NCBI GenBank assembly: GCA_034669505.1 | Contig: JAXDNJ010000040.1 | Location: 1-64,000 of the forward strand | Origin: JAFASC01 sp034669505 | GTDB lineage: Bacteria; Pseudomonadota; Alphaproteobacteria; Rhizobiales; Beijerinckiaceae | Length of the DNA stretch: 64,000 nt | Reading direction: 5' to 3' | Shown: positions 18,062-27,330 of the stretch, one piece after another | How positions within the stretch are numbered: position 1 is the stretch's first letter | Layout: every line of letters starts with the position of its first letter | Translations under genes and position numbers: made by a program | The notes under the pieces: model-generated | What the model saw: the letters and a program-made list of their open reading frames with translations, nothing else | Told to the model about the DNA's origin: nothing | Database searches by the model: none

Positions 18062-18421
18062 TCACAACATCTCGGTGAGTTCGGCGACGCGCGCCTGAAG
18101 GACCGCACGATCGGCCTCCAGCTTTTTGATGCGCCGCGCGGTCTCGATGGAGACAACGGCTTGTCGCCCGCCTGCTTGCGGAAAGCTGACACCGGCCTCG
18201 TCTTGCCGCCGCCAGATGACGCGGGCGCGGCGAGTTTCGCCTTTCTGCGGCAGCATGAGATCGAATTCGCCCGGGAGCAGGACGGTGCGCTCGAAGACGA
18301 GCTTTGCCCCGTTCTGGGACATGTTGCGAATGAGGCAGTCGATCGTGCAGTACTGATTGTTGAAGGCGAGCCGCCCGCCGAGATAGGTACGCCCCCTTTT
18401 GAATTCGCGGCGCTCCTGCAT
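18062..18421 (-). CDS. PilZ-domain protein
   Basis: A 119-aa PilZ protein, a probable c-di-GMP-responsive adaptor. The N-terminal ERREFKRGRTYLGGRLAF region carries the R-x3-R element, followed by CLIRNMSQNGAKLVFE (the D/N-x-S-x-x-G motif with Asn in place of Asp), then strands ending in ARVIWRRQDEAGVSF. A C-terminal coiled-coil-like helix (RRIKKLEADRAVLQARVAELTEML) follows. The Asn replacement means ligand binding should not be assumed. The start at MQERREFK (18421) was chosen; the longer frame to 18529 adds sequence unlike PilZ proteins. It is coupled to a small membrane protein downstream. Confidence 0.85.
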   Translation of the reverse strand: MQERREFKRGRTYLGGRLAFNNQYCTIDCLIRNMSQNGAKLVFERTVLLPGEFDLMLPQKGETRRARVIWRRQDEAGVSFPQAGGRQAVVSIETARRIKKLEADRAVLQARVAELTEML

Positions 18422-18581
18422 ACACCTGCCCCCTATTGGCACATCTGACGATTGTGCCGGGGAAGCCGCAAGTCCGAGGCCAAAAATCGTCAGGCCCGTC
18501 GGCGATGCATAACAAACAAACCTTGCCACACCGCAGCCGCCGAGGTGCGGCTACGCTCGCATCTGCGCATTACGGTTTATC

Positions 18582-18839
18582 TCACTTATGCTGCTTCGAT
18601 TGAGCTGCTGACTCGCCGCCAGGCGCAACCGCGGCGCCGGTCTTTGGTTTGGCGACGCCGCTGCCGACGCCCCCGGCGCTGGTGACCTCCGCCGGCGACA
18701 CCACTTTTCCTTGTTGCAGAGACCGGTCCGCCGCCGCAGCCGGATGATCCGGCAGCTTCTTTACATCTTGCGCATAGCTCGAGAAAGCAAACCCGCCGAC
18801 GCCCGCCGTAACAGCGACGGCCAGAACCGCGTTCTTCAT
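18582..18839 (-). CDS. Small exported protein, unknown function
   Basis: An 85-aa product with a clear signal peptide (MKNAVLAVAVTAGVGGFAFS...YAQ) and a mature part of only about 60 residues that is rich in Ala, Gly, Lys and Pro and probably disordered. AGGAG stands 8 nt before the ATG. An in-frame extension to 18905 exists but is not supported by a ribosome site. Short Ala/Lys-rich periplasmic proteins like this are frequent in Rhizobiales; no function can be assigned. Confidence 0.65.
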   Translation of the reverse strand: MKNAVLAVAVTAGVGGFAFSSYAQDVKKLPDHPAAAADRSLQQGKVVSPAEVTSAGGVGSGVAKPKTGAAVAPGGESAAQSKQHK

Positions 18840-19030
18840 GCCACGTCTCCTACATACCATGCCATCTGCATACACCATATCGATCGCACATTGCGATATT
18901 TGCATCGCGGCGTAAAGTTGCCGGCCAAGCCGCGCCGTTTTGCGCGTTCCTTAGCTTGCGGCAAACTCTGTGGTATGACACGCTAATAACGGAACGATTG
19001 GCGAGGGTGGATAACTAGAGGGAGGCTGCA

Positions 19031-19525
19031 TTGCGTAAGCTTTTCACAGCAATCTTTTTTGGTCTTTTGCTGATCGTCGGACCAGGGACCGAGTCGGCTC
19101 AAAGCGGCGACGCGACGTTCAAGCTGACAGACAAAGCGCGCTTCAGCATCATGATCAAGTTCTTCTCCCAGACTCGCAAATGGGAATGGCCCAGCGCCAC
19201 CACCCATTATACCCTTAGCGACACCGGTCAGCACTCCTTCCGCCTGGGATGTCAGGACGGAGAGAAGATCTGCTACGGCGGATCATTTACCGCCGACGAC
19301 AAGACGCACTGGGGCGTCGGCTTCAAGGGCGACAAAGGTTGTAAGGATTGCTGTCTCACGTGCGGCAATAACGTCTCCCATGCCTGGAACCTCAACGAGG
19401 CGCCCTCCTTCACCTGTGCGTCCTGTAACGATGGATCCTGCCAGTGTGGAGTAGGTACATCGAACAGCCTATGCGCGGCCCATCGCGGGAATAATCCCAG
19501 TCTCGGATGCACGCAGCAGCAGTAG
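19031..19525 (+). CDS. Cysteine-rich exported protein
   Basis: A 164-aa product starting at TTG with a strong GGAGG six nucleotides earlier. Residues 1-24 are a signal peptide (MRKLFTAIFFGLLLIVGPGTESAQ). The mature region has about a dozen cysteines, clustered from residue 74 on (LGCQDGEKICYGG, GCKDCCLTCGNN, TCASCNDGSCQCG, LGC near the end), suggesting multiple disulfide bonds or metal binding. The first part is beta-rich, ending ATTHYTLSDTGQHSFRL. No family is recognised. Disulfide formation would need the Dsb system (a DsbB is encoded at 28.2 kb). Confidence 0.75.
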   Translation: MRKLFTAIFFGLLLIVGPGTESAQSGDATFKLTDKARFSIMIKFFSQTRKWEWPSATTHYTLSDTGQHSFRLGCQDGEKICYGGSFTADDKTHWGVGFKGDKGCKDCCLTCGNNVSHAWNLNEAPSFTCASCNDGSCQCGVGTSNSLCAAHRGNNPSLGCTQQQ

Positions 19526-19834
19526 CGCGCCTTCGGAGCCGAAGCCGCAACCTCGCTTGACTGCCCGGTCGTGCGTGCCGCGGCTGCATGAGATGATGCG
19601 CCCGCTCCGCGTGTTTTTGCGACGAAAATCCAGTTTGGAAATATAAATGCAAATAAAAATCGCCGGCTGTGGATGCCCGTTGGACGGCTTGGCCTTTCTG
19701 ATGCGAGATTAACAGCTTCTAACGGCCCAGTGGCCTCATCGTGCCATCGGAGATCGCTCTGGACAGAGCGGCCGGATGCACAATTTTAAGCGGGCCTTTG
19801 GCGCCCTGCCCGCCGTTCCTATATATGGTCACCC
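19526..19834. other. Intergenic region upstream of rlmN
   Basis: About 310 nt with an AT-rich patch around 19630-19660 (a run of A and T between GC-rich flanks) and no credible gene. It probably includes the rlmN promoter. No terminator hairpin could be defined with confidence. Confidence 0.45.
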
Positions 19835-21052
19835 ATGACCATCGCCGCCGACATCCTGGCCCCGCCTGCCCTGACCGCCGCGCCGATCTTGCCCGCCCCC
19901 TCTGCGACGGCGAAGGCCTCGCTCGCCGGCGCGACCCGGGCCGAATTCGCCGAGGCGCTCGCCGCCGTGGGCGTGCCGCCGCGCGACCTTCGCATGCGCA
20001 CGACGCAACTCTGGCAGTGGATCTATCACCAGGGCATCCGCGATTTTTCCGCGATGCTGAACGTCTCCAAGCACCTGCGCGCCGCGCTCACGGAAGCCTA
20101 CAGCCTCGAGCGCCCCGAAATCGTCACCGAGCAGCTCTCCTCCGATGGCACGCGCAAATGGCTGATCCGCATGCCGCCGGTGGACGGCCGAGATCGCGGC
20201 GCCGAGATCGAATGCGTCTACATCCCCGAGAGCGACCGCGGCACGCTCTGCGTCTCGAGCCAGGTCGGCTGCACGCTGACCTGCACCTTCTGCCACACCG
20301 GCACGCAGCGTCTCGTGCGCAATCTCTCGACGCGCGAAATCGTCGCGCAGCTGATCATCGCGCGCGACCGCCTCGGCGATTTCCCCGGCCTCGCCCCGCC
20401 TGGCGACGGGGTCGTGCCGTCGGGCGAGGGTGTGCGCGCCATCTCCAACATCGTCTTCATGGGCATGGGCGAGCCGCTCTACAATTTCGACGCTGTGCGC
20501 GACGCAATCGACATCATGTCGGACGGCGACGGGCTGTCTTTGTCGAAGCGCCGCATCACGGTCTCGACCTCCGGCGTCGTGCCGGAAATACCGCGGCTCG
20601 GCGAGGAATCCGGCGCGATGCTGGCGATCTCGCTGCATGCGGTCACCGACGATCTCCGCAATACGCTCGTGCCGCTCAACAAGAAATATCCACTTGAGAA
20701 GCTGCTCGAGGCGTGCCGCACCTTTCCCGGCGCCTCAAACGCGCGGCGCATCACCTTCGAATATGTGATGCTGAAGGGCGTGAACGATTCACCCGCCGAG
20801 GGGCGCGAGCTGGTGCGGCTGTTGAAGCGCATTCCCGCAAAGATCAACCTGATCCCGTTCAACCCCTGGCCCGGCACGAAATACGAGTGCTCGGACTGGG
20901 GTGTAATCGAGCGCTTCTCCGACATCGTCTTCAGCGCCGGCTATGCGAGTCCCGTCCGCACCCCGCGCGGCCGCGATATCCTGGCCGCCTGCGGGCAATT
21001 GAAGAGCGAGACGGAGAAGGTAAGGGCAAGAGCAAGGCTATTGGATTGTTAA
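19835..21052 (+). CDS. rlmN: Dual-specificity 23S rRNA/tRNA adenine C2-methyltransferase
   Basis: A 405-aa radical-SAM enzyme methylating C2 of A2503 in 23S rRNA and A37 of some tRNAs. It contains the Cx3Cx2C cluster motif CTLTCTFCHTGTQ near residue 147, VFMGMGEPLYNFD for SAM, the ITVSTSGVVPEI strand, LAISLHAV, and the C-terminal segment GYASPVRTPRGRDILAACGQL that carries the mechanistic Cys. It has a longer Ala/Pro-rich N-terminal lead (first 25 residues) than typical E. coli RlmN, common in alphaproteobacteria. It stands as a single gene between two intergenic regions. Confidence 0.96.
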   Translation: MTIAADILAPPALTAAPILPAPSATAKASLAGATRAEFAEALAAVGVPPRDLRMRTTQLWQWIYHQGIRDFSAMLNVSKHLRAALTEAYSLERPEIVTEQLSSDGTRKWLIRMPPVDGRDRGAEIECVYIPESDRGTLCVSSQVGCTLTCTFCHTGTQRLVRNLSTREIVAQLIIARDRLGDFPGLAPPGDGVVPSGEGVRAISNIVFMGMGEPLYNFDAVRDAIDIMSDGDGLSLSKRRITVSTSGVVPEIPRLGEESGAMLAISLHAVTDDLRNTLVPLNKKYPLEKLLEACRTFPGASNARRITFEYVMLKGVNDSPAEGRELVRLLKRIPAKINLIPFNPWPGTKYECSDWGVIERFSDIVFSAGYASPVRTPRGRDILAACGQLKSETEKVRARARLLDC

Positions 21053-21211
21053 ATCTGCTTATTGACAACCGGCTCGGCTGACTCCGGACGCCGATCGCAC
21101 GCATGCTTCATCGCCGAAGTCAGCTCACTTGCATCCGACCGGGAACACGACCTAAGATCGTCTCCACTCCAGCGATCAGCCGGCATCGATCGGCCAAAGT
21201 AAGAGGCAATT

Positions 21212-22477
21212 ATGGTCGACTCCAAGACAGACGCCGTACCGATCGTCACATTGAACAGTCTACGCCCAAAGGATGCAGGACAGGCCGGATTGGAATCGGT
21301 CGTCGAAAACCTGCCGGATCAGAAGGCCGCGGTCCGCTACCAAGCCGTCGTGGAGAAGCTTGGACAAGAAACGGAACAAACGAGCCCCAACGTTATGATC
21401 GCGATCGGTGATCGCGACACGTCAATCTTGCAGAGCCGCATCGCCGAAGGTGGCGACGCGGGACCGCCAAAGCCCGGAGGCGCAATCGAGGCGCAGTTCG
21501 GCGACGGGCTGACCGGCGGGGACCTCTTGGGTTGGATTCGAAGCGTCTTCGACCACATCGACCAAAGCCGATGGCATCCGATCGTGCGTCCGCCCGACAC
21601 TAAGGTCGGAACTTTGGCGGACGTGGGACGCCTTGCGGTTATCGGCGACTGGGGAACGAACCTCTACGGCGCGCCTGTTTCTGCCGCTTCCATAAAGCGA
21701 ACCGGCACGTATGAGATGCTCCTCCATCTCGGCGACATCTACTATTCGGGAACTGCGAAAGAGACGCAGCAACGGTTCCTTGACGTTTGGCCGACGGATG
21801 CAGGCAAGGTGAGCCGTGCGATGAACGGAAATCACGAGATGTATTCGGGAGGCTACGCCTACTTCGACCACATTCTGCCGACGTTCCAGCAGAACTCGAG
21901 CTATTTCGCCGTGCAGAACACCGATTGGCTGCTTGTCGGTCTTGACACGGCACACACCGACCACGCGCTCGATTACGAGCAGGTGGCGTGGCTGAACACC
22001 ATCGTGCAGGGCGCGGGGCGGCGTAAGCTGGTTTTGTTCTCGCATCACCAGCCCTATTCACGCCTGGAAAAGCAGGGACCACACTTACAGACGGCGCTTG
22101 CCACGCTGTTTCAGAGCCGGGCGATCACCGCCTGGTATTGGGGTCACGAGCATAATTGCGTCATCTATGACAAGCACCCGACATTTGGACTCTACGGCCG
22201 TTGTATCGGGCATGGAGGAATTCCAGCGCCACGGAAAAGCGAAGTGAAGAACGCGCCCGTGGATCGCCAGCTCAGTGGAATTACCTGGAATAGGCTTTCT
22301 GCAACATCCGATTCGCCGGCGTGCCTCGTGCTTGATGGACCCAATCCGCTGGTTCCGGGCGAGGAGAAGAAATTCGGGCCACACGGCTATCTGACACTCG
22401 AATTCAACGGCCCAAACTTGGTTGAACGGGTACACCTGCCTGACGGCACCGAGATTTTCAAAGGACAAATATCCTGA
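21212..22477 (+). CDS. Calcineurin-like metallophosphoesterase
   Basis: A 421-aa protein. Dimetal motifs are in order: RLAVIGDWGT (Asp146), LLHLGDIYYSG (Asp175), MNGNHEMYS (Asn207-His208), LFSHHQPYSRLE and YWGHEHNCVIY. The first 130 residues are an unassigned N-terminal region, and the last about 90 residues after the GHEH motif end with LTLEFNGPNLVERVHLPDG. There is no signal peptide, unlike purple acid phosphatases of similar layout, so the enzyme is probably cytosolic. AAGAGG precedes the ATG. A trypsin-like protease gene begins 20 nt downstream. The substrate is unknown (phosphoprotein, nucleotide or phospholipid possible). Confidence 0.9.
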   Translation: MVDSKTDAVPIVTLNSLRPKDAGQAGLESVVENLPDQKAAVRYQAVVEKLGQETEQTSPNVMIAIGDRDTSILQSRIAEGGDAGPPKPGGAIEAQFGDGLTGGDLLGWIRSVFDHIDQSRWHPIVRPPDTKVGTLADVGRLAVIGDWGTNLYGAPVSAASIKRTGTYEMLLHLGDIYYSGTAKETQQRFLDVWPTDAGKVSRAMNGNHEMYSGGYAYFDHILPTFQQNSSYFAVQNTDWLLVGLDTAHTDHALDYEQVAWLNTIVQGAGRRKLVLFSHHQPYSRLEKQGPHLQTALATLFQSRAITAWYWGHEHNCVIYDKHPTFGLYGRCIGHGGIPAPRKSEVKNAPVDRQLSGITWNRLSATSDSPACLVLDGPNPLVPGEEKKFGPHGYLTLEFNGPNLVERVHLPDGTEIFKGQIS

Positions 22478-22497
22478 GGCATCAGAAAGCAGATCAC

Positions 22498-23712
22498 ATG
22501 ATGAAAATCGATTGGCACCGGCCGGCCCACCCAACGAGCGTTGCCGAGACGACATCCGTCCTGCGCAAAAGACGCCCTATCACTCGGCCACCCTCCGGAC
22601 TGGAAAGCGCTGGAGAATTGGCTTTCGATGCGCCTCGCACGAACAGCGCAACGGAACATGAGCAGGTCGAAAGATTAAGTGACGCGCTCGCCAGCGTGAA
22701 ATCACCGGTTCCGGCGGCCGATACGGCCGATGCGCATGAAAACGTCGTGGCCGGAGCCCGCTCGGGACTTGCGAAGCTAAATCAAGGTGAATCGCCCGCG
22801 AACTTCACTTTCGGCGAGCATGTCGGACTGGAAGCCGTCATTATCACCAATGGCCAGCGCCCGAGCCTGTTCATCCGGGACGGCTTCGTTGATCTTCATT
22901 CGCCCGATATCGGTGAATGGGAGATGGGGCTCGCTCGTTTTGAGAGCAAGATCCGGCAAGTGATCACGTCTGTCGGACGAATCGACATCCCCGTTAGACC
23001 CTGGTTTGTCGGCACCTGCTTCGTGATCTCAGACGGATTAGTGCTCACCAACAGACATGTGCTGGAAGTGATCGCGACCCAGGACAGCGCCGGTGCCTGG
23101 GCCCTGAAGTGGCCGCAGGCAACTACCGTTGACTTCGTCGGCGAAGATGGAGCGACGACGGCGACTAAGTTCAAAATTACCGGCGTCGCATTTGCTGGAC
23201 CCGACCCAATCAACGAAACCCTTAACTTTGCGCATCTGGACATCGCCGTTTTGCGTGTCGATCCCGCGAGCGACGCCGCACATACATTTCCGGAAGCCGT
23301 CACGTTCGAAACCGACGTCGCTCAGCCCAAAGCCGAAAGCGACCTCTATGTCGTGGGCTTTCCAGGCCAACCGGGGGTCTGGCTGTTCAACGGCGTGCCG
23401 ATGACAGGGACAGAGACAACGCAGGTCATCTCGACCATCTTCAACAGTAAATTCGGAATCAAGCGGCTTGCGCCCGGAAGCATCAAAGCCGGGCCGGGTC
23501 AGGTCGCGAGCGACAGCAAAAGCTGGATATGCGCTCACGATGCCTCGACGCTCGGCGGCAATTCGGGCTCATGCGTCGCCGACCTGAGCGGCGACGGGTT
23601 CCGCGTCGTCGCACTTCATTTTGCAGGCGTCAATCGCGAGCAGAATTGGGCGCATGTCGCGGCACGGTTGCACGATCACCTCGCCGATTTCTCCGCAACA
23701 TTCGTCGCCTGA
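22498..23712 (+). CDS. Trypsin-fold serine protease without signal peptide
   Basis: A 404-aa protein. The N-terminal 165 residues are unassigned and polar (possibly disordered, then an alpha/beta segment). The S1 fold follows: GTCFVISDGLVLTNRHVLE with His187, LNFAHLDIAVLRV with Asp248, and ASTLGGNSGSCVADL with Ser356. There is no secretion signal. It lies 20 nt after the metallophosphoesterase in the same direction, so the two are likely co-expressed. Similar N-terminally extended trypsin-like proteases are known from bacterial conflict systems with effector-associated domains; that link is inference. ATG 22498 or the next ATG (22501) could start. Confidence 0.9.
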   Translation: MMKIDWHRPAHPTSVAETTSVLRKRRPITRPPSGLESAGELAFDAPRTNSATEHEQVERLSDALASVKSPVPAADTADAHENVVAGARSGLAKLNQGESPANFTFGEHVGLEAVIITNGQRPSLFIRDGFVDLHSPDIGEWEMGLARFESKIRQVITSVGRIDIPVRPWFVGTCFVISDGLVLTNRHVLEVIATQDSAGAWALKWPQATTVDFVGEDGATTATKFKITGVAFAGPDPINETLNFAHLDIAVLRVDPASDAAHTFPEAVTFETDVAQPKAESDLYVVGFPGQPGVWLFNGVPMTGTETTQVISTIFNSKFGIKRLAPGSIKAGPGQVASDSKSWICAHDASTLGGNSGSCVADLSGDGFRVVALHFAGVNREQNWAHVAARLHDHLADFSATFVA

Positions 23713-23904
23713 CGGGAAGAGCAATCTCCGCGGGCGACGCTCCAATTCTGGGCGCAGATCGTGGGAAAGTGCATCTCGCCGGCACGCCCTCCGACACTCC
23801 AGGTAAGTTTACGCAGCCTGCGTACAGTCGGCTGGCTGGGCGTCGGAATGACAACGCCACGGCCCAAGCCCCGGACGTTTGCCATCCTTGCCACGCTGTG
23901 AACA

Positions 23905-24732
23905 ATGAGGTCGGTCAGCTCAGGCGCTATCGGAGGCCTCCTTTTGTCAGTGCTACAACGCAATAACGTGCAGGTCCGCGGCCACGGCGATCGCGCGATG
24001 CTCTTCGCGCACGGTTTCGGCTGCGATCAGAACATGTGGCGCTTCGTCGCGCCGGCCTTCGAGCAGAACTTCAGGATCGTGCTGTTCGATCATGTCGGCG
24101 CCGGCGGCTCGGACCTCTCGGCTTACTCACGGCAAAAATATTCGGCCCTCCAAGGTTACGCCGACGACGTCGTGGAGATCGGCGAGGCGCTCCATCTGGA
24201 AGACGCGGTCTTCGTCGGCCATTCCGTCAGCGCCATGATCGGCATCGTCGCCGCGTCGAAGGCGCCAAGAATGTTTGGCCATCTCGTGCTGGTCGGGCCA
24301 TCGCCGCGCTACATCAACGACGGCGATTATGTCGGCGGTTTTTCCGCGGCGCAGATCGAGGAGCTCCTGGATTTCCTGGACAATAACCACATGGGGTGGT
24401 CGCAGGCGATGGCGCCGATGATTATGGGCAATGCCGAGCGCCCCGAACTCGGCGAGGAACTCGTCAACAGCTTCTGCCGCACCGATCCCGAAATCGCCAA
24501 GCATTTTGCCCGCACGACCTTCATGTCCGACAATCGCGCCGACTTGGCCAAGGTGCAGGCGAAATCGCTCATCCTGCAATGCAGCGACGACATCATCGCG
24601 CCGAATTGCGTCGGCGAATATGTGCACAAGCATTTGCCGAACAGCGAACTTGTCGTGATGCGCGCGACCGGCCATTGCCCGAACCTGAGCGCGCCGGACG
24701 AGACGATCGCGGCGATCCGCGCCTTTGTCTGA
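23905..24732 (+). CDS. Alpha/beta hydrolase, RsbQ-like
   Basis: About 260-275 aa. It begins like RsbQ with QRNNVQVRGHGDRAMLFAHGFG (oxyanion segment), then VLFDHVGAGGSD, the nucleophile elbow GHSVSAMIG and, late, ATGHCPNLSAPDET with the catalytic His. RsbQ acts with a PAS-domain partner (RsbP) in stress sensing in Bacillus; here the downstream overlapping gene is a PAS-containing hybrid kinase, giving a parallel arrangement. The ATG at 23905 is the ORF start, but a GGAGG at 23932-23936 would suit a TTG at 23944 or GTG at 23950, which also matches the family start better. The stop overlaps the kinase start. Confidence 0.85.
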   Translation: MRSVSSGAIGGLLLSVLQRNNVQVRGHGDRAMLFAHGFGCDQNMWRFVAPAFEQNFRIVLFDHVGAGGSDLSAYSRQKYSALQGYADDVVEIGEALHLEDAVFVGHSVSAMIGIVAASKAPRMFGHLVLVGPSPRYINDGDYVGGFSAAQIEELLDFLDNNHMGWSQAMAPMIMGNAERPELGEELVNSFCRTDPEIAKHFARTTFMSDNRADLAKVQAKSLILQCSDDIIAPNCVGEYVHKHLPNSELVVMRATGHCPNLSAPDETIAAIRAFV

Positions 24733-26431
24733 GACCCGCAACAAACGCGAGGAGTTAGTGGCGCACGGCCTCGACCCCGAACTAGCCGAAGACCTCGAAG
24801 ACCTATTCGAAAGCGCGCCGTGCGGATATCTATCGCTGAAGCCGGATGGTGCGATCTTCCGCGGCAACGCGACCTTCTCGTCCTGGACCGGGTTTCCCGC
24901 TGCGGAACTGGTCGGCAAGCGCTTCCAGGATTTGTTGAATATTGCCGGACGCATTTTCTACGAGACGCATTTTGCGCCGCTGTTGCGCATGCAGGGTTTC
25001 TTCAACGAAGTCGCGCTCGATGTCGTCGGACGCGAGGGCCAGCGGCTGCCGGTGCTGGTCAACGCCGTCGAGCGGCGCGACGAGGCAGGCAACCTCCTCT
25101 TCATCCGCATGACGATCTTCAACGCGACCGACCGGCGGCGCTACGAGCGCGAACTGGTTGGCGCGCGCGCTGCCGCGGAAGCCGCGAGCACCGCGTTGCG
25201 CGATCTCAACGCACAGCTGGAGGAGCGCATCGCCGCCGCCGTCGACGAGCGCATGAAGGTCGAGGAAGCGCTGCGCCAGAGCCATAAGATGGAAGCGGTC
25301 GGGCAGCTCACCGGCGGCGTCGCCCACGACTTCAACAATCTCTTGACCATCATCATCGGCGGGCTCGATTCGATCGGCCGGCAGATCGGCAAGCTGCCGG
25401 AGAGCGATGAACTGGCCCGCATTCGCCGCTCGCGGGCGATGGCGCTGCACGGGGCCGAGCGCGCCGCGGCCTTGACGGCGCGGCTGCTCGCTTTTTCGCG
25501 CCGCCGGGCGCTCGATCCGAAGCCCCTCGATGCAAACCGGCTCATCTCCGGCCTCGCCGATCTGTTGCAGCGGACGCTAGGCGAAACGATTGCGCTCGAA
25601 ACCGTGTCCGGCGCCGGGTTGTGGCGCGCTTTTGCCGATCCGACGGAACTCGAGAACGTGCTGATAAACCTCGCGGTCAACGCCCGCGACGCCATGCCGA
25701 ATGGCGGCCGTCTCACGATCGAGACCGGCAATGCCTTGCTCGACGAGGCGTATGTCGACGCGCTGACGGAGCCGGTTGCATCGGGCCAATATGTGCTGAT
25801 CGCGGTGTCGGATACCGGCCATGGCATGGATGAGACGACGCTCGCGCAAGTGTTCGAGCCGTTCTTCACGACCAAGGAAGCCGGCAAGGGCACGGGGCTC
25901 GGCTTGAGCCAGGTATACGGCTTCGTGCGTCAGACCGGCGGACATATCCGCATCTACAGCGAGCTCTGCGAGGGCACGAGTGTCAAAGTTTACCTGCCGC
26001 GTGCGCCTACCGACGCGCCGGAGCGCGAGGCCGCCGAGCAGCTGTCGGCATTGTCGAGCGAAGGCGGGCCAGAGACCATTCTCGTCGTCGAGGATCACGA
26101 GGAGCTGCGCGCCTTCTCGACCGGCGTATTGCGCGAACTCGGCTACAACGTCGTCGAGGCAAGCTCCGGTCGCGTCGCATTGGACGTGCTGCAGACGAAC
26201 AGCGATTTCGACCTGTTGTTCACCGACGTCGTGCTGCCGGACGGCATGAGCGGACGCGAGCTGGCGCAGGAAGCCGTGCGCCGCCGGCCGGGATTAAAGG
26301 TGCTGTTCACGACGGGATATACGCGCAACGCCATCGTGCACAATGGCAAGCTCGATGCCGGCATCAACTTGATCAGCAAGCCGTTTACCTATGAGCAGCT
26401 TGCCGCGAAGGTGCGGGCATTGCTGGATTGA
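24725..26431 (+). CDS. PAS-domain hybrid histidine kinase with C-terminal receiver
   Basis: A 568-aa sensor kinase. A PAS domain (about residues 25-140: GYLSLKPDGAIFRGN...WTGFPAAELVGKRFQDLL) is followed by a coiled coil. The HisKA domain with VGQLTGGVAHDFNNLL (His201) and HATPase boxes (ENVLINLAVNARDAM, VSDTGHGMDE, GTGLGLSQVYG) come next. The receiver at the C-terminus has LLFTDVVLPDG (Asp501). No transmembrane segment is present, so it is cytosolic. The TTG start overlaps the hydrolase stop by 8 nt. An RsbQ-like hydrolase next to a PAS sensor suggests the hydrolase makes or removes the PAS ligand. The output partner is unknown; a phosphotransfer protein elsewhere is expected. Confidence 0.92.
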   Translation: MSETRNKREELVAHGLDPELAEDLEDLFESAPCGYLSLKPDGAIFRGNATFSSWTGFPAAELVGKRFQDLLNIAGRIFYETHFAPLLRMQGFFNEVALDVVGREGQRLPVLVNAVERRDEAGNLLFIRMTIFNATDRRRYERELVGARAAAEAASTALRDLNAQLEERIAAAVDERMKVEEALRQSHKMEAVGQLTGGVAHDFNNLLTIIIGGLDSIGRQIGKLPESDELARIRRSRAMALHGAERAAALTARLLAFSRRRALDPKPLDANRLISGLADLLQRTLGETIALETVSGAGLWRAFADPTELENVLINLAVNARDAMPNGGRLTIETGNALLDEAYVDALTEPVASGQYVLIAVSDTGHGMDETTLAQVFEPFFTTKEAGKGTGLGLSQVYGFVRQTGGHIRIYSELCEGTSVKVYLPRAPTDAPEREAAEQLSALSSEGGPETILVVEDHEELRAFSTGVLRELGYNVVEASSGRVALDVLQTNSDFDLLFTDVVLPDGMSGRELAQEAVRRRPGLKVLFTTGYTRNAIVHNGKLDAGINLISKPFTYEQLAAKVRALLD

Positions 26432-26436
26432 GGAGA

Positions 26437-27330
26437 CTAACGGCGTGGGTCTCCGTCTAGTATTCTCGCCACATGCGGCGCCGCGGCAAAGACTAGAGCC
26501 GCGTAAATCGTCCAATAAGCGAACGCCGCAAGCATGCCGAGGATCAGCCGCTCGTGTGGTTCCTGCGGCAAGGCCGCCACGACATGCGCGTAGAGCCAAT
26601 TGAAGACGATGATCAGCGTCGGGCCGAACAGAACCGTGTCGCGGATGGGCAAGAGAGCGCGCGGAGAAGGCGAGAAATCAATCAACAGGGCCAGCGCAAA
26701 AAAGCCCGGGAGCGGCAAGGCGCTGACCATGCCGACCCATTTAGAGTCCGATAAATAGGCAACGGCGAGGATAACGCCGCAGGTGACGACGAACAGCGCG
26801 ACGCGGAAGCGCGCGCTATGTGTCGCCCAAAAGACGAAGGCGCGCAGGTGTTCTCGCCGGCCGATCCTCTGCGAGTGCGGTTTGGTGATCGGCGCCGGAA
26901 CCCGCGTCCAGTTGCGTCCCGTCAGAAAAACGGTGATCGCCATTTGCAGACACAAGAAAAACGCGGCGCTGGGCAGCCTCTCACGAAACGCGGTGACGAT
27001 GAACGCTGCGACAAGCCACATCAGCGTCCAGCCCGCGAGTTGCGCGAGCAGTCTCAAGGCCGGATTCCGCGTCCATCTGAAGCGCCGGACGAATTCGGGA
27101 TACGACAGCAGTAGATAAAACAGGAGTCCGTTGATGACGACGACGGCGGAGATCGCATTGGCGACCGCGAACGGATCGGCGCCGGTCAGGATGCCGACCG
27201 CATTCAGGATTGGAAAGGTCAGGAGAATGCCGGCGATGCGCCTGTCGTAGAATTGTCCGACATAACCGATGACCAGAAATGCGATGAGCCCCAGCGCGAG
27301 CTTGATCGCGATGATGAAGAGCGCGCTCAA
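26437..27330 (-). CDS. Polytopic inner-membrane protein of unknown family
   Basis: A 297-aa protein with eight or nine hydrophobic helices (for example IIAIKLALGLIAFLVIGYV at the start, NAISAVVVINGLLFYLLLSY, LAGWTLMWLVAAFIVTAF and FRVALFVVTCGVILAVAYL). A polar loop with many basic residues occurs in the middle (RVPAPITKPHSQRIGRREHL). I do not recognise the family. It is convergent with the kinase gene (5-nt gap). The base content and hydrophobic pattern support a real integral membrane protein; a transporter or enzyme of lipid metabolism is possible but not shown. Confidence 0.82.
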   Translation of the reverse strand: MSALFIIAIKLALGLIAFLVIGYVGQFYDRRIAGILLTFPILNAVGILTGADPFAVANAISAVVVINGLLFYLLLSYPEFVRRFRWTRNPALRLLAQLAGWTLMWLVAAFIVTAFRERLPSAAFFLCLQMAITVFLTGRNWTRVPAPITKPHSQRIGRREHLRAFVFWATHSARFRVALFVVTCGVILAVAYLSDSKWVGMVSALPLPGFFALALLIDFSPSPRALLPIRDTVLFGPTLIIVFNWLYAHVVAALPQEPHERLILGMLAAFAYWTIYAALVFAAAPHVARILDGDPRR

